Positions 23,666-32,943 of a DNA stretch of 64,000 nucleotides are shown here, in pieces (position 1 is the first letter of the stretch; the number at the start of each line of letters is the position of its first letter). Below the pieces are notes generated by a model. The model searched no databases. It was given only the letters and a program-made list of their open reading frames with translations, and was not told where the DNA came from. The position numbers and the translations under genes are program-made. Origin of the DNA: Desulfoferrobacter suflitae. GTDB taxonomy: Bacteria > Desulfobacterota > Syntrophobacteria > Syntrophobacterales > Syntrophobacteraceae. Location of the stretch: the NCBI RefSeq assembly GCF_022603395.1, contig NZ_JAIBKA010000001.1, forward strand, positions 496,001 through 560,000, written 5' to 3'.

Positions 23666-25975
23666 TCAACAAACACCGGCTGATCCCGGCACTTGTGTCG
23701 GAGCCGCTCCGCTGTTTTCGTCTTGCGCTGACCAATCCAGAGTGACTGCACACCTGAAGCCATCGAGCTCCTCGACCATCGCTTCGCTCATTTGGCCGAT
23801 CCGATCGAGAGCCTCGAGCATCCGTCGACGCTCTTCCCCTTCCACTTCGCTTTGTTTGAGAAGATTGGCGAAATCCAGCTGCGCCATTTCCGCACGGCTT
23901 TTAAACTCCTCCAGCAGTTGGCCGGTTCCTTCATCCAGGATTTTGTACAGGTAGCCGTACTTAAAATTTTGCCGGTAATCCCTGAAATTGTAGATCAGCT
24001 CGGACTTGGTTTCCGCTTTTACCAAACCGACAGCCTCCTGAAAGCTCTGGCTCTGTTGGGATTCACCTTCTGCAGGAGTCTTACGCCGGCCGATTTTTCC
24101 CTTCAGCTGATTGAGGAAGCGAGTCAGCCTGCCCAGCCCAAACTTCATGAGAAGCGTGCCACGACCGACCACCTGGTTGTCGACGAAAGCACTGAACGAA
24201 GGCGGGGTTGTTTTCTCCATGGTTGACCAGCCCCCCTCTTGCGCAACCCCTATCACCCGGAGTTCGATGTTGTATTTGTTGAGCTCCTTGCGGTAATCCT
24301 CGAGAGCTGTCGTAAACAGGGACCAAAACGCGCGCGATGAGTGTCTGAGGCGATCCTGCAAAAACTCTTCCTGCTCCTTGGCAAATTCGATCACGCTCAG
24401 GTTGACTTTTTCAATCAGGTAGCGCGATAAAGACTGTCTGAATTCCAGGTAGAAACGGTGCAGCTGGCGGAGCAGCTGACGGTAGTCGGACAAATCCTTT
24501 TGGTACTGAGAATCGACAGGATAGTGCTCGACTACCTCCAGAGTCTCTTTGATAACCGGCCCATACGTCAGATCAAAATAGCTGCCCACCGCATTATCCA
24601 TCTCCCTGCGGAGCGATTCCCTGAGCCCGGCTATGGCATTTTCCAGAGTACCCAGCGTGCTCTGCAAAGCTTTCTGTTTGCTCTTGAGATGTTTGCTGGA
24701 CTGCTTGAGGCTGCCCAGGTCGTGGTCCATGAATCGTTTGTGCACCCGGGTGGTGTCGTTTATGCCCCCCGCCACCATGGTGAGCCTGCTGAGGCCGCTG
24801 CCCAGGAGCACTCGCGTCCTCTGGCCGGAGATGCGCTGGGCCACTTCGTCTCGAAAACGGGCATAACCGGCTTCTGTTCGAGCAATCAGCGCGCGATCCT
24901 CGCGCCACATTGCAAGTCGTCGCTGGTCCCGCTCTGGAGCCGCTCCTTCAAGCGCTTCAATGAGATGATAGAGAGCCGAAAAAGCATAGAGGCGGGGATT
25001 GGGTACAATCCAACTGAGCTCGGTGCGCACCCGCTCGGTGAGCTCCTCCAGGTCCTCTGCCTCGCTGTGCACATCCAGGTCGGCGTTGACGATGAACAGG
25101 GTCTGTGGGAACATGCGTAACGTTTTGATGAAATCCAGAAGTTTGAAATCAGCCTCACGCAGCCCGGTGCGACTACTGATCACATAGAGAATGAAGTGGC
25201 ATTTCAGCAGGTACTGCTGCAGGAGGGCCAGATGGAGGGGGTTGGGTGAATCGCTGCCTTGGCAGTCGGCCACTTCGATTTTGTCGCCGAGCCAGGGCAC
25301 CGGATAATGTAATTCCATGTCACGAATATAGACGGCCTGCCCTTCTTGCCCCACATAGTTCTGATGCTGTGAAAGGGAATCCCTGTCAAAAATGAGACGA
25401 TTGACGCTGTCTCCAACATTTGTGTGCAGTCGTTTATATCCTTCCAGGTACGCATTGAGCAGAATGAAATTGGGATCAAGCTGCCCGCCGCTGGTCTGCT
25501 GCCATTCTCTCTGAGTTTTGGCAAGCCATTTTTTCAGACGTTGGCGATCTTCGGACGAACGCACATCGACAAGCTCCCCCTCACTCAGCTCTTCTTGGGA
25601 AATCGGCAGCATGCGAATGGCATGGTTCATTTCATCGGCAATTTGCGACCAGGATTTCAGTTCAACCCATCCGCTCACCTCCCCATTGGTAAGAATGCGC
25701 GTGATGAATGCGGTGATAATACCCGCCCCCCTCTTCAACAGGTCTTTGCCCGCCAGGGCGTTGATCAATGTACTTTTGCCCGATTTGACCGACCCGACAA
25801 CGGCCATGCGCAGCAAGGAATCCTCGAGCGAACTTTTCACCTGGAGCAAATGCTCACGCCAGCGGGAAGCACTGGATTGGTCGACCAGTTTGAGTTGTTC
25901 CAGTTCCTGAATGGATTCTTCCAGAATTTCCAGTCGTTGTTCAATTTTCCTTTTGAATTGAAGATATTCGCTCAT
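23666..25975 (-). CDS. Bacterial dynamin-like GTPase
   Basis: A 769-residue large GTPase of the dynamin superfamily. G1 is GSVKSGKST at residues 61-69, with the INALAGKDLL that follows in dynamins. G3 is in EVADCQGSDSPN, and the G4 position reads FIVNADLDVH rather than the usual TKxD. Long charged helices (RRQLHRFYLEFRQSLSRYL and others) and a C-terminal helical bundle follow. Bacterial dynamin-like proteins bind and remodel membranes; many come as adjacent pairs, but here only one is seen. No clear transmembrane paddle helix can be picked out, so it may act peripherally. ATG follows GGAG with good spacing. Confidence 0.83.
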   Translation of the reverse strand: MSEYLQFKRKIEQRLEILEESIQELEQLKLVDQSSASRWREHLLQVKSSLEDSLLRMAVVGSVKSGKSTLINALAGKDLLKRGAGIITAFITRILTNGEVSGWVELKSWSQIADEMNHAIRMLPISQEELSEGELVDVRSSEDRQRLKKWLAKTQREWQQTSGGQLDPNFILLNAYLEGYKRLHTNVGDSVNRLIFDRDSLSQHQNYVGQEGQAVYIRDMELHYPVPWLGDKIEVADCQGSDSPNPLHLALLQQYLLKCHFILYVISSRTGLREADFKLLDFIKTLRMFPQTLFIVNADLDVHSEAEDLEELTERVRTELSWIVPNPRLYAFSALYHLIEALEGAAPERDQRRLAMWREDRALIARTEAGYARFRDEVAQRISGQRTRVLLGSGLSRLTMVAGGINDTTRVHKRFMDHDLGSLKQSSKHLKSKQKALQSTLGTLENAIAGLRESLRREMDNAVGSYFDLTYGPVIKETLEVVEHYPVDSQYQKDLSDYRQLLRQLHRFYLEFRQSLSRYLIEKVNLSVIEFAKEQEEFLQDRLRHSSRAFWSLFTTALEDYRKELNKYNIELRVIGVAQEGGWSTMEKTTPPSFSAFVDNQVVGRGTLLMKFGLGRLTRFLNQLKGKIGRRKTPAEGESQQSQSFQEAVGLVKAETKSELIYNFRDYRQNFKYGYLYKILDEGTGQLLEEFKSRAEMAQLDFANLLKQSEVEGEERRRMLEALDRIGQMSEAMVEELDGFRCAVTLDWSAQDENSGAAPTQVPGSAGVC

Positions 25976-26293
25976 GATTCTCCATCATCATCGTCAACCG
26001 CAGATAATCCAATCCCATTCGAATGGTGCCGCAGCACCTGCCGAGTTGCCAAACCGAGAACGGAACCGAGATGTGTCGATTTTCCTTATTTCCTCTGGGA
26101 CTCGAGAAACGCTGCCGTCTGTGTTCACCGGCAGCGGAGCGCTTCGGCCGCGTCAAGCCCGGTAAGGCCGGATCCGCATCCATTGGGCGCGATCGGGCAC
26201 CCTGTTTTCCCGAGCGGCCTATGACAAGGCGGATGAACCTTTCGAATAGACAGGTGCTACTTATCCAGAAATTAGAGAAAAAATCAAGGAAAG
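25976..26293. other. Intergenic region between miaA and the dynamin-like gene
   Basis: About 318 bases. No gene, tRNA or good promoter found. A small hairpin, CTGCCG with CGGCAG near 26110-26135, and a few GC-rich repeats are seen, without a T-run. Confidence 0.35.
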
Positions 26294-27316
26294 TTAGGAA
26301 ACTCGGGATGACAGAGAAGAACCGCCCCGAATACCGCTCGCAACACAATCCATGACCTTTTCCAAGTCCTCAGCATGAATCCAGACGAATTCAGGATCGC
26401 CACGGAACCAGGTCATCTGCCGTTTGGCGTAACGTCGTGTGTCTCTTTGTATGCGGCCGACCGCTTCCTCCAGGGAAAGCTGTCCAAGCAGGTACCGGCA
26501 CAACTGTTTATATCCCAGGGATTGCATGGCCTTGAGCTCTGCTCCATAACCCATTCCCATCAGCTTCTCGACCTCTCCAAGAAAGCCCTTGTCCATCATT
26601 TCATGGACGCGCCGGTCAATCCTTCGGTAGATCTCCGCACGGTCTCGATAAAGAAATATTTTGACGGTTTGGTGACGTCTCACCTGGAAACGGTGCTGCT
26701 GCTGCCAGTGGGACAGGGGCCTGCCGGTCATCCGGAAAACTTCCAGGGCACGCACAATGCGCTGCCGGTCGTTGGCATGTATTTTTGCGGCAAGCAGAGG
26801 ATCAACCTCGCCCAGTTCCTCGTACAGCACCGGCAGGCCATATTCGTGCAATTCCCTCAGCAGCTGCCGACGGACATTCACATCGGTGGGGGCTGCCTGG
26901 CAAAGGCCGCGTATCAGGACCTTCATGTAAAGCCCCGTTCCGCCCACCACCAGAGGAACTCGATTGGCCTGATGGAGGTTTTCGAGGGGCGCGCTTGCCG
27001 CCTCCAGATAACGCGCGGCGTCAAAGGATTCATCCGGATCCACAATATCCAGCAGATGATGCCGAATGCGCTTCCTTTCCCCAACTCCGGGCTTGGCCGT
27101 ACCGATGTCCATGTGGCGGTAGACCTGCATGGAATCGGCATTGATGATTTCAGTTTGAAGCCGTTCGGCAAGATCCAGGGAAAGGGCGGTTTTCCCGACA
27201 GCCGTTGGACCCGACAGCAGGATGAGGTAATTTTCGACCGGCAAGGGCAACTCCGCAGGGATCATTTTTGTCGAGAAGGGAACACAATTTGAATTTCTTG
27301 TGATCTTTTCAGGCAT
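26294..27316 (-). CDS. miaA: tRNA dimethylallyltransferase
   Basis: A 340-residue isopentenyl transferase that adds dimethylallyl to N6 of A37 in tRNAs reading UNN codons. It has the P-loop SGPTAVGKTALSLDLAERL, the conserved INADSMQVYRHMDIGTAKP, VVGGTGLYMKVLIRGL and the C-terminal RDTRRYAKRQMTWFRGD, which binds the tRNA anticodon loop. The normal length and all motifs indicate a working enzyme. It follows mutL with about 97 bases between, the common mutL-miaA order. No hfq follows in this genome segment. Confidence 0.95.
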   Translation of the reverse strand: MPEKITRNSNCVPFSTKMIPAELPLPVENYLILLSGPTAVGKTALSLDLAERLQTEIINADSMQVYRHMDIGTAKPGVGERKRIRHHLLDIVDPDESFDAARYLEAASAPLENLHQANRVPLVVGGTGLYMKVLIRGLCQAAPTDVNVRRQLLRELHEYGLPVLYEELGEVDPLLAAKIHANDRQRIVRALEVFRMTGRPLSHWQQQHRFQVRRHQTVKIFLYRDRAEIYRRIDRRVHEMMDKGFLGEVEKLMGMGYGAELKAMQSLGYKQLCRYLLGQLSLEEAVGRIQRDTRRYAKRQMTWFRGDPEFVWIHAEDLEKVMDCVASGIRGGSSLSSRVS

Positions 27317-27413
27317 TCATTCCTTCTATCGCTACAAGGCCTTCCATTAATACTGTGCGAAAGCTTCCGGGTTTAATGTCAGCGCGGACCAGAACAAGCA
27401 CAAAGGTCGCCGG

Positions 27414-29216
27414 TTAAGTCCGGTTAAAGATACGGGCGATTTCAGCGTGGGTGAACTTGTGCCAGACAGGCCTTCCATGGGGACAGGTGGCGGAAATGAG
27501 CGTACCGTCCAAATCTTCCAGCAACTGTCGGATCTCTTCCTTGTGAAGCCTTTGCCCGGCTCTGACCGCCCCGTGGCAGGCGGCGCTTTTGGCCAAACCG
27601 CTGCAGACGTCCCAGTCGGGACCGGGTTGTTCTTCTTCCGCCTGCTCCAACATTTCCCGCAATAAAACTTCCGGCGACTGCCCTCTAAAGATGTCCGGAA
27701 CCGCCTGTATAATAAAGCTGTGGGGCCCAAAGGGTTCAATTTCGAAACCCACCTGGCTCAGTTTGTTCATCCACCGTCGCAGCATGGCCGCTTCTCTGGG
27801 AAAAAGCTCCAGTACAACGGATCTGGTCAGGCGCTGTGTGCCGGATTCACCCAGGTTCCCGACGGAAAGTTTATCATACAGAATTCTCTCATGGGCGGCA
27901 TGCTGGTCAACCATGACCAACCCGTCCGGTGCTTCCAAAAGGATGTAGGCATTGGCCAACTGGCCCAGCACAAGCAGTTTCGAAAAACATATGCGGGCGG
28001 GCGGCGCACTGGTCATCCCCTGTTCGGCAGGACCATCCCATGCTATCTCCCCCGTAGGCTCTGCAGGAAATCCCATCTGACGCGGCGCCGCAGCCGCCGG
28101 GCCCGCCCACGGCGCCGTGGAATCGGTCAAGCTGATTTGTCTTTCCCGGATCACCTGCGAGGGACTCTGCAGTCCATTCCCAGGGGCGTTCGGGAGGGGC
28201 AGACCGAGGTGACGGGCATGACCCGTTCGAGCCCCCTCCAACACCTTTCTGATGCCGGTTTGTACCAGTTGCATGATCTCGCCGGGTCGGCGAAAACGAA
28301 TCTCTCTTTTGGTCGGATGCACGTTGACATCGACCAGGGTGGCAGGCAATTTTAGGAACAATACGACCAGCGGGAATTTCCCCCTGGGTATTAACGTGTC
28401 GTAGGCTCTCATAATGGACTGATTCATCAATCGATCCCAGATGGGGCGGCCGTTGACATAAACAAAGAGGGATTTGCTGTTGGACCGCTGCACTTCTGGA
28501 GATCCGGCAAAACCGTGAATTTCGTACGGCGGACTTGCACAATCAAAGGCCCTCAGATCGCGCGCAGAGTCGGCACCCAAATATTGAAGAATCCTGTCCT
28601 CGTGGTTCTTGTCCCGGGGGAAATTGTACAGCATGCGATCTTGATGGGAGAGCTGAAAATGGATGTGCGGATGGGCCAGACACAACCGCACAAATTGGTC
28701 GGCAATATTGGCCATTTCGGTTTCCACCGAGCGCAGGAATTTGCGGCGCACGGGCACATTATAAAACAGATCGCGAACCGTCACCAGGGTTCCCGCCGAA
28801 CAGCCCGTTTCCCGCACATCCTTCAATACCCCTCCTTCCACCCGAATGAATGCCCCGGAAACGGCTTCCGGTTCCCTGGTAGTCAATTCAAAGCGGCTTA
28901 CCGCAGCGATGCTGGGAAGTGCCTCTCCGCGGAAACCCAAAGACTGTACCGACTGCAGGTCGTCCAGGCTTCTCAGTTTGCTGGTGGCGTGCCGTTCCAA
29001 AGCCATGAGCGCATCGTCCGGACTCATCCCCGATCCGTTGTCCGCTACGCGCAGTTCTTTACGCCCGCCTTGGATCAGATTGACGGATATCTTTTTGCTG
29101 TCCGCGTCGATGCTGTTTTCCACCAGCTCTTTGACCACCGCGGCGGGCCTCTCAACAACCTCACCGGCGGCTATCTGGTTGCACAGGGTATCGGACAGAA
29201 TTGCAATTTTCGCCAT
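27414..29216 (-). CDS. mutL: DNA mismatch repair protein MutL
   Basis: A 600-residue GHKL ATPase that couples MutS recognition to excision. N-terminal ATP-binding motifs: ELVENSIDADSKKI, VADNGSGMSPDD and QSLGFRGEALPSIAAV. The C-terminal domain carries VDQHAAHERILYDKL, ACHGAVRAGQ and CPHGRPV, the metal-site motifs of endonuclease-type MutL. The last acidic residue of the DQHA-type motif (DQHAAHE RILY D) is Asp instead of the usual Glu, so nicking activity is likely but not certain. No MutH is in view. The middle linker is short, Pro-rich and variable. Confidence 0.95.
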   Translation of the reverse strand: MAKIAILSDTLCNQIAAGEVVERPAAVVKELVENSIDADSKKISVNLIQGGRKELRVADNGSGMSPDDALMALERHATSKLRSLDDLQSVQSLGFRGEALPSIAAVSRFELTTREPEAVSGAFIRVEGGVLKDVRETGCSAGTLVTVRDLFYNVPVRRKFLRSVETEMANIADQFVRLCLAHPHIHFQLSHQDRMLYNFPRDKNHEDRILQYLGADSARDLRAFDCASPPYEIHGFAGSPEVQRSNSKSLFVYVNGRPIWDRLMNQSIMRAYDTLIPRGKFPLVVLFLKLPATLVDVNVHPTKREIRFRRPGEIMQLVQTGIRKVLEGARTGHARHLGLPLPNAPGNGLQSPSQVIRERQISLTDSTAPWAGPAAAAPRQMGFPAEPTGEIAWDGPAEQGMTSAPPARICFSKLLVLGQLANAYILLEAPDGLVMVDQHAAHERILYDKLSVGNLGESGTQRLTRSVVLELFPREAAMLRRWMNKLSQVGFEIEPFGPHSFIIQAVPDIFRGQSPEVLLREMLEQAEEEQPGPDWDVCSGLAKSAACHGAVRAGQRLHKEEIRQLLEDLDGTLISATCPHGRPVWHKFTHAEIARIFNRT

Positions 29217-29365
29217 ATTCTATTGCACTCCGGTTTTCCGCGACCTGATCAAGAATTCTACTCTATTGACAGACCGGGAGTCTTACAGTATGCATTCTTG
29301 TAACCCACGCCCAATCCAGGCAACTTATCATACCAGACCAGCGCTGGTAGAAATGAGAAACACAG

Positions 29366-30799
29366 ATGCATCCGAATCCTTTCCAGCCGCTTGTAGATCT
29401 GCTCAGTAACATATTGGAAGCCCACACTACCGCCTTCTTTCTTGCCAATGCCAAACAACGTAGTTTTCATCTGGTCGCAGCACAATCTTTGAGCCGCCAT
29501 CTCGGCGAAAATCTCACACTTCCCATGGAGCAGAGCGGTATTCTATCGCAGGTTCATAAAGCAGGTCAGGCAATCCATCTGGATAAGATGCATGAAATAA
29601 CAATGGCACTCTCTTCTACCCTTCCTTTTTATCGCGAAGGCGAGTCCCACATCAAGGGTCTTTTGATTCAACCGGTCGGACACGGGGACGGGGTGCTTTA
29701 CGTAGACACCAAGTACAGCTGGGGATTCAACACAAAACAGCAGAAATGGATAAAAGAGATTGCCGAATTACTGCATGAACTGGTCAGGCAGCAGGATTCG
29801 GCGCTGCGGCAAATGACCTTCGACCGCATCTGGCAGCTTTTTCGGCGCCTGGATTACGTCAACTACACCGGCGGCACCTTCCAGGATTATTGTCATACAC
29901 TGGTTCATGAGTGCGCCCAGTTTTTGGGTACCGAGTATGGACTCATGGCCTTAAAAGACGCCTCCGGATCAAAATACCACTTGTTCACCGCGACCCCGAA
30001 CATTCCCCAAGCTTATTTCCATCAGAAATTCGACATCAAGCAAGGCCTGATCGGATGGATTTTCCGGAACCAGAAACCCCTGTTCATTCCAAGACTCAAC
30101 TCAGACTCCCCCGAACATTACCTACTGAGTTCGCGGGAAAGCCTCCCCCACCACGGCACGCTGTGGGGCCTGCCGGCAGCATCCACCCTGGGGCATTCGG
30201 TAGTGCTGGCATTCCTCGCTCGCGATGTCATGGAATGGAGCGCTGAAGATCGCCATGCCATTTCCCACATATTGTACTATGTGCACCTGCTTCTGGAGCA
30301 ATCTTATTTCAAGGAAGAGTACGCACACGTGCAGACCTACGATCTTTCAACGGGCCTTTTGAACAACCTGGCATTCGAAGCAAAAGTGGAAGAAACACTG
30401 GTTGCATCCATGCAAAAAAGCGTGCCCTGCACCTTGGCTCTGCTGCAACTGGAACCCTGGCAAATCCTGCACACCCGAGTTCCCCCGAAGCGCATTCGAA
30501 AATGGCAGCAGCAAATCGCCGAAAATTTTTATCGAGCGGCTCCATCCCATGTATTTGTCGGCCAGGTAGCAGAGAACCGTTATGGCATATTGCTCACGGA
30601 ATTGTCGCCACAGGAAATAAACCAAATTCTTAAGACGTTGATGGCTGCCGGCCAGCAGTTTGCTCCCGGCGGGTCAAAGCTGGCCACGATCCAGCCGTAC
30701 TTGAGTACGGCCAGTTTTCCGCAAGATGTGACCAGCTGCGAAGAACTTTGGACCCTGGTGTATCAACGCCTGTTTCAAGCATTTCGGTCAACCAGCTGA
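29366..30799 (+). CDS. GAF-domain protein with a degenerate GGDEF domain
   Basis: A 477-residue cytosolic sensor-like protein. Two GAF-type regions are apparent (about 5-140, ending in VGHGDGVLYVDTKYSWGF, and about 165-305, with LGTEYGLMALKD and LIGWIFRNQKPLFIPRL). A GGDEF-like domain follows: YDLSTGLLNNLAFEAKV matches the N-terminal DxLTGLxNR signature, but the active-site GGDEF is replaced by VAENRYGIL. It cannot make cyclic di-GMP by the normal mechanism and may bind a ligand or protein instead. It lies upstream of mreB and might be co-regulated, though that is not shown. Confidence 0.72.
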   Translation: MHPNPFQPLVDLLSNILEAHTTAFFLANAKQRSFHLVAAQSLSRHLGENLTLPMEQSGILSQVHKAGQAIHLDKMHEITMALSSTLPFYREGESHIKGLLIQPVGHGDGVLYVDTKYSWGFNTKQQKWIKEIAELLHELVRQQDSALRQMTFDRIWQLFRRLDYVNYTGGTFQDYCHTLVHECAQFLGTEYGLMALKDASGSKYHLFTATPNIPQAYFHQKFDIKQGLIGWIFRNQKPLFIPRLNSDSPEHYLLSSRESLPHHGTLWGLPAASTLGHSVVLAFLARDVMEWSAEDRHAISHILYYVHLLLEQSYFKEEYAHVQTYDLSTGLLNNLAFEAKVEETLVASMQKSVPCTLALLQLEPWQILHTRVPPKRIRKWQQQIAENFYRAAPSHVFVGQVAENRYGILLTELSPQEINQILKTLMAAGQQFAPGGSKLATIQPYLSTASFPQDVTSCEELWTLVYQRLFQAFRSTS

Positions 30800-30917
30800 C
30801 GGCGCCCCTTCGTGACTGCATAATCAGTTGGAATCACAAGATTATTTATGTTCGGCATGAGGTCTTGCAAGCTCGTCTCATGCGGCTGTCGGTTGGCGGC
30901 GTCAATCAACAAAAGAA

Positions 30918-30946
30918 TTGACCCATGAAATCATTATCGCTACACT
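30918..30946 (+). promoter_or_regulatory. Candidate sigma-70 promoter of mreB
   Basis: TTGACC (30918-30923) and TACACT (30941-30946) are separated by 17 bases, about 50 bases before the mreB ATG. An imperfect hairpin (GCATGAG with CTCATGC) lies upstream at 30856-30883. The match to consensus is good but a chance fit is possible. Confidence 0.45.
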
Positions 30947-30997
30947 TGGCGGCCATTGAAAATCGTTTGATGGAACTGCAGAGGAGAAGGGTTGCGC

Positions 30998-32020
30998 ATG
31001 CTCGATAGACTTTTTAGTTATTTTTCCAAAGATCTGGCTATGGATTTGGGAACCGCCAATACCCTCATATACTTGCGGGGCAAGGGCGTGGTCTTGAATG
31101 AACCATCTGTAGTAGCCATCAATCAAGATACCCATGAGGTGATCGCCGTCGGGCAGGATGCCAGAAACATCATAGGGCGACACGGTCAGCGCGTGGTGAC
31201 CATCCGGCCTTTGAAGGATGGGGTAATCGCTGACTTTGAAGTCACCAGCGTGATGATCAAGTATTTTCTCAACAAGGTGCTCAAGAGGCGGCAGCTGGTG
31301 CGACCAAAACTGGTTGTGGCGGTACCCACCGGAATCACGGCGGTAGAAAAAAGAGCGGTCATTGAAGCCGCCGAACAGGCTGGGGCCCGCCATATTCATC
31401 TGATCGAAGAACCCATGGCCGCCGCCATCGGCACGGGTCTTCCCATAGACCAGCCCTACGGCAATATGGTGGTCGACATTGGAGGCGGGACGACCGAGGT
31501 GGCGGTCATTTCCATGTTCGCCATTGCCTACAGCGAATCCGTCAGGGTGGCCGGCGATGAAGCCAACGAAGCCATCTTGCGTTACATGCAGCGGGAACGT
31601 CAGATGATCATCAGTGAGGTGCTGGCGGAAAAAATCAAAATGCAAATTGGCACCGCCGTACCCCCGGATCAGCCGCTTTCTATGGATATTACGGGCAAGG
31701 AGATCTTGAGCGGTATTCCCAAGACCTTTAAAATAACCGATGAAGAGATCCGCGAAGCTATCAAGGAACCCGTCATGGCCATTGTAGAATCCGTCAAGCG
31801 GGCGCTCGAAAAAACCCCGCCCGATCTCGCCGCCGATATTCATGAGAAGGGTTTCTGGCTGGCTGGAGGCGGCGCACTGCTGAATGGTCTGGATCAGCTC
31901 CTCAATCAGATGACGCGCCTTAAAGTCAATGTGTCGGATGAACCGCTCACGGCCATTGTGCGAGGAGCGGGCGCGGTGATCGAACACACGGATTTTTATC
32001 GCCAGGTCTTTATCAACTGA
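30998..32020 (+). CDS. mreB: Rod-shape determining protein MreB
   Basis: A 340-residue bacterial actin that forms filaments at the inner membrane and guides lateral wall synthesis. Actin-fold motifs: AMDLGTANTLIYLRGKGVVL (phosphate 1), VDIGGGTTEVAVIS (phosphate 2), and WLAGGGALLNGLDQLL (adenosine). The amphipathic N-terminus MLDRLFSYFSKDLA fits membrane binding. The ATG at 30998 follows GGAGAAGG by seven bases and is preferred over the TTG six bases upstream. No mreC or mreD follows; instead a CBS-ACT gene comes next, so the usual mreBCD cluster is split in this genome. Confidence 0.95.
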   Translation: MLDRLFSYFSKDLAMDLGTANTLIYLRGKGVVLNEPSVVAINQDTHEVIAVGQDARNIIGRHGQRVVTIRPLKDGVIADFEVTSVMIKYFLNKVLKRRQLVRPKLVVAVPTGITAVEKRAVIEAAEQAGARHIHLIEEPMAAAIGTGLPIDQPYGNMVVDIGGGTTEVAVISMFAIAYSESVRVAGDEANEAILRYMQRERQMIISEVLAEKIKMQIGTAVPPDQPLSMDITGKEILSGIPKTFKITDEEIREAIKEPVMAIVESVKRALEKTPPDLAADIHEKGFWLAGGGALLNGLDQLLNQMTRLKVNVSDEPLTAIVRGAGAVIEHTDFYRQVFIN

Positions 32021-32231
32021 GGGCCTTCTTAGGCCGTTGACGCAGGAATACCGTCCCATAACTTCGGTGGAACGGCACCTCCAGTCTGTTGCTTCTGCAA
32101 GTAGACCGTCCAAAACAAAGCGGATCCCCATCCAGTTGATGATCTGATCAATTGAGCTGGTGCCTATCTTATCAATCCATCATTGCCTGGAAATAAGGAT
32201 TCCGGGCGAAAATGAGAAGTTGGAGGAAACC

Positions 32232-32906
32232 ATGTATGTCGGCTGGAAAATGAAGACCCACCTGCTTACCGCAACGCCGGAGACTTCCGTTTTTAAAGCC
32301 CGTGAAATGATGGACGAACACCGCATCTCGCATTTGCCGGTGACTGACGGCAAAGCGGGCCTGCTGGGCATAGTCACCGATCGCGACTTGAAAGAAGCCT
32401 GGGCTTCATCGGCAACAACCCTAAGCGTCTATGAACTGACTTATGTGCTGCAAAAGCTTGTGATCGCCAACGTCATGACCAAGAACGTGATTACCGCCAC
32501 ACCGGATATGACTATAGAGCGGGCTGCGCGCATCATCCTCGATCACAAGATAGGAGCACTTCCCGTACTCAAGAATGGCAAACTGGTCGGCATCATCACC
32601 ACCACGGACCTGATGGACGTGTTGCTGATGGCCCTGGGTTTGAGCGATGACACCAAACGTTTTTCTTTACTGGTCCGCGATCGCATGGGAGTCCTCGCAC
32701 AAGTTGGGCAGCTGATGCAGCAGGCCGACATCAACATAAGAAGCATTATGACGGTGCCTTTGGTGGGTTACAAAGGCATCTGGCAGATTTTGCTGCGCAC
32801 CAATGCGGGCGTCTATGAAAAAGCCATTGAAACTTTACAGCAAGGAGGGTTTAAAGTCATCTCTGAGTATGTGGAAGATCTGACGCCCTTTATGCCTAGA
32901 GACTAG
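32232..32906 (+). CDS. CBS-domain pair plus ACT domain regulatory protein
   Basis: About 224 residues from the ATG at 32232, which follows TTGGAGGAAACC; an upstream frame start at 32160 has no such support. Two CBS motifs occupy about 1-145 (TATPETSVFKAREMMDEHRI with LLGIVTDRDL, and TATPDMTIERAARIILDHKI with LVGIITTTDL). An ACT domain follows (SLLVRDRMGVLAQVGQLMQQ, about 150-215). This CBS-CBS-ACT order is that of AcuB-like proteins, which bind adenine nucleotides and amino acids or small acids. The exact role is unknown. Confidence 0.82.
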   Translation: MYVGWKMKTHLLTATPETSVFKAREMMDEHRISHLPVTDGKAGLLGIVTDRDLKEAWASSATTLSVYELTYVLQKLVIANVMTKNVITATPDMTIERAARIILDHKIGALPVLKNGKLVGIITTTDLMDVLLMALGLSDDTKRFSLLVRDRMGVLAQVGQLMQQADINIRSIMTVPLVGYKGIWQILLRTNAGVYEKAIETLQQGGFKVISEYVEDLTPFMPRD

Positions 32907-32943
32907 CGGGCTTTTCATTCCATCGAAAGTCAGGCACAACACC

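Noticed and set aside
30902-32131. 409-codon minus-strand frame opposite mreB
   Set aside because: It mirrors mreB, is His/Gly-rich and has no family motif. A shadow of a highly conserved gene on the other strand.
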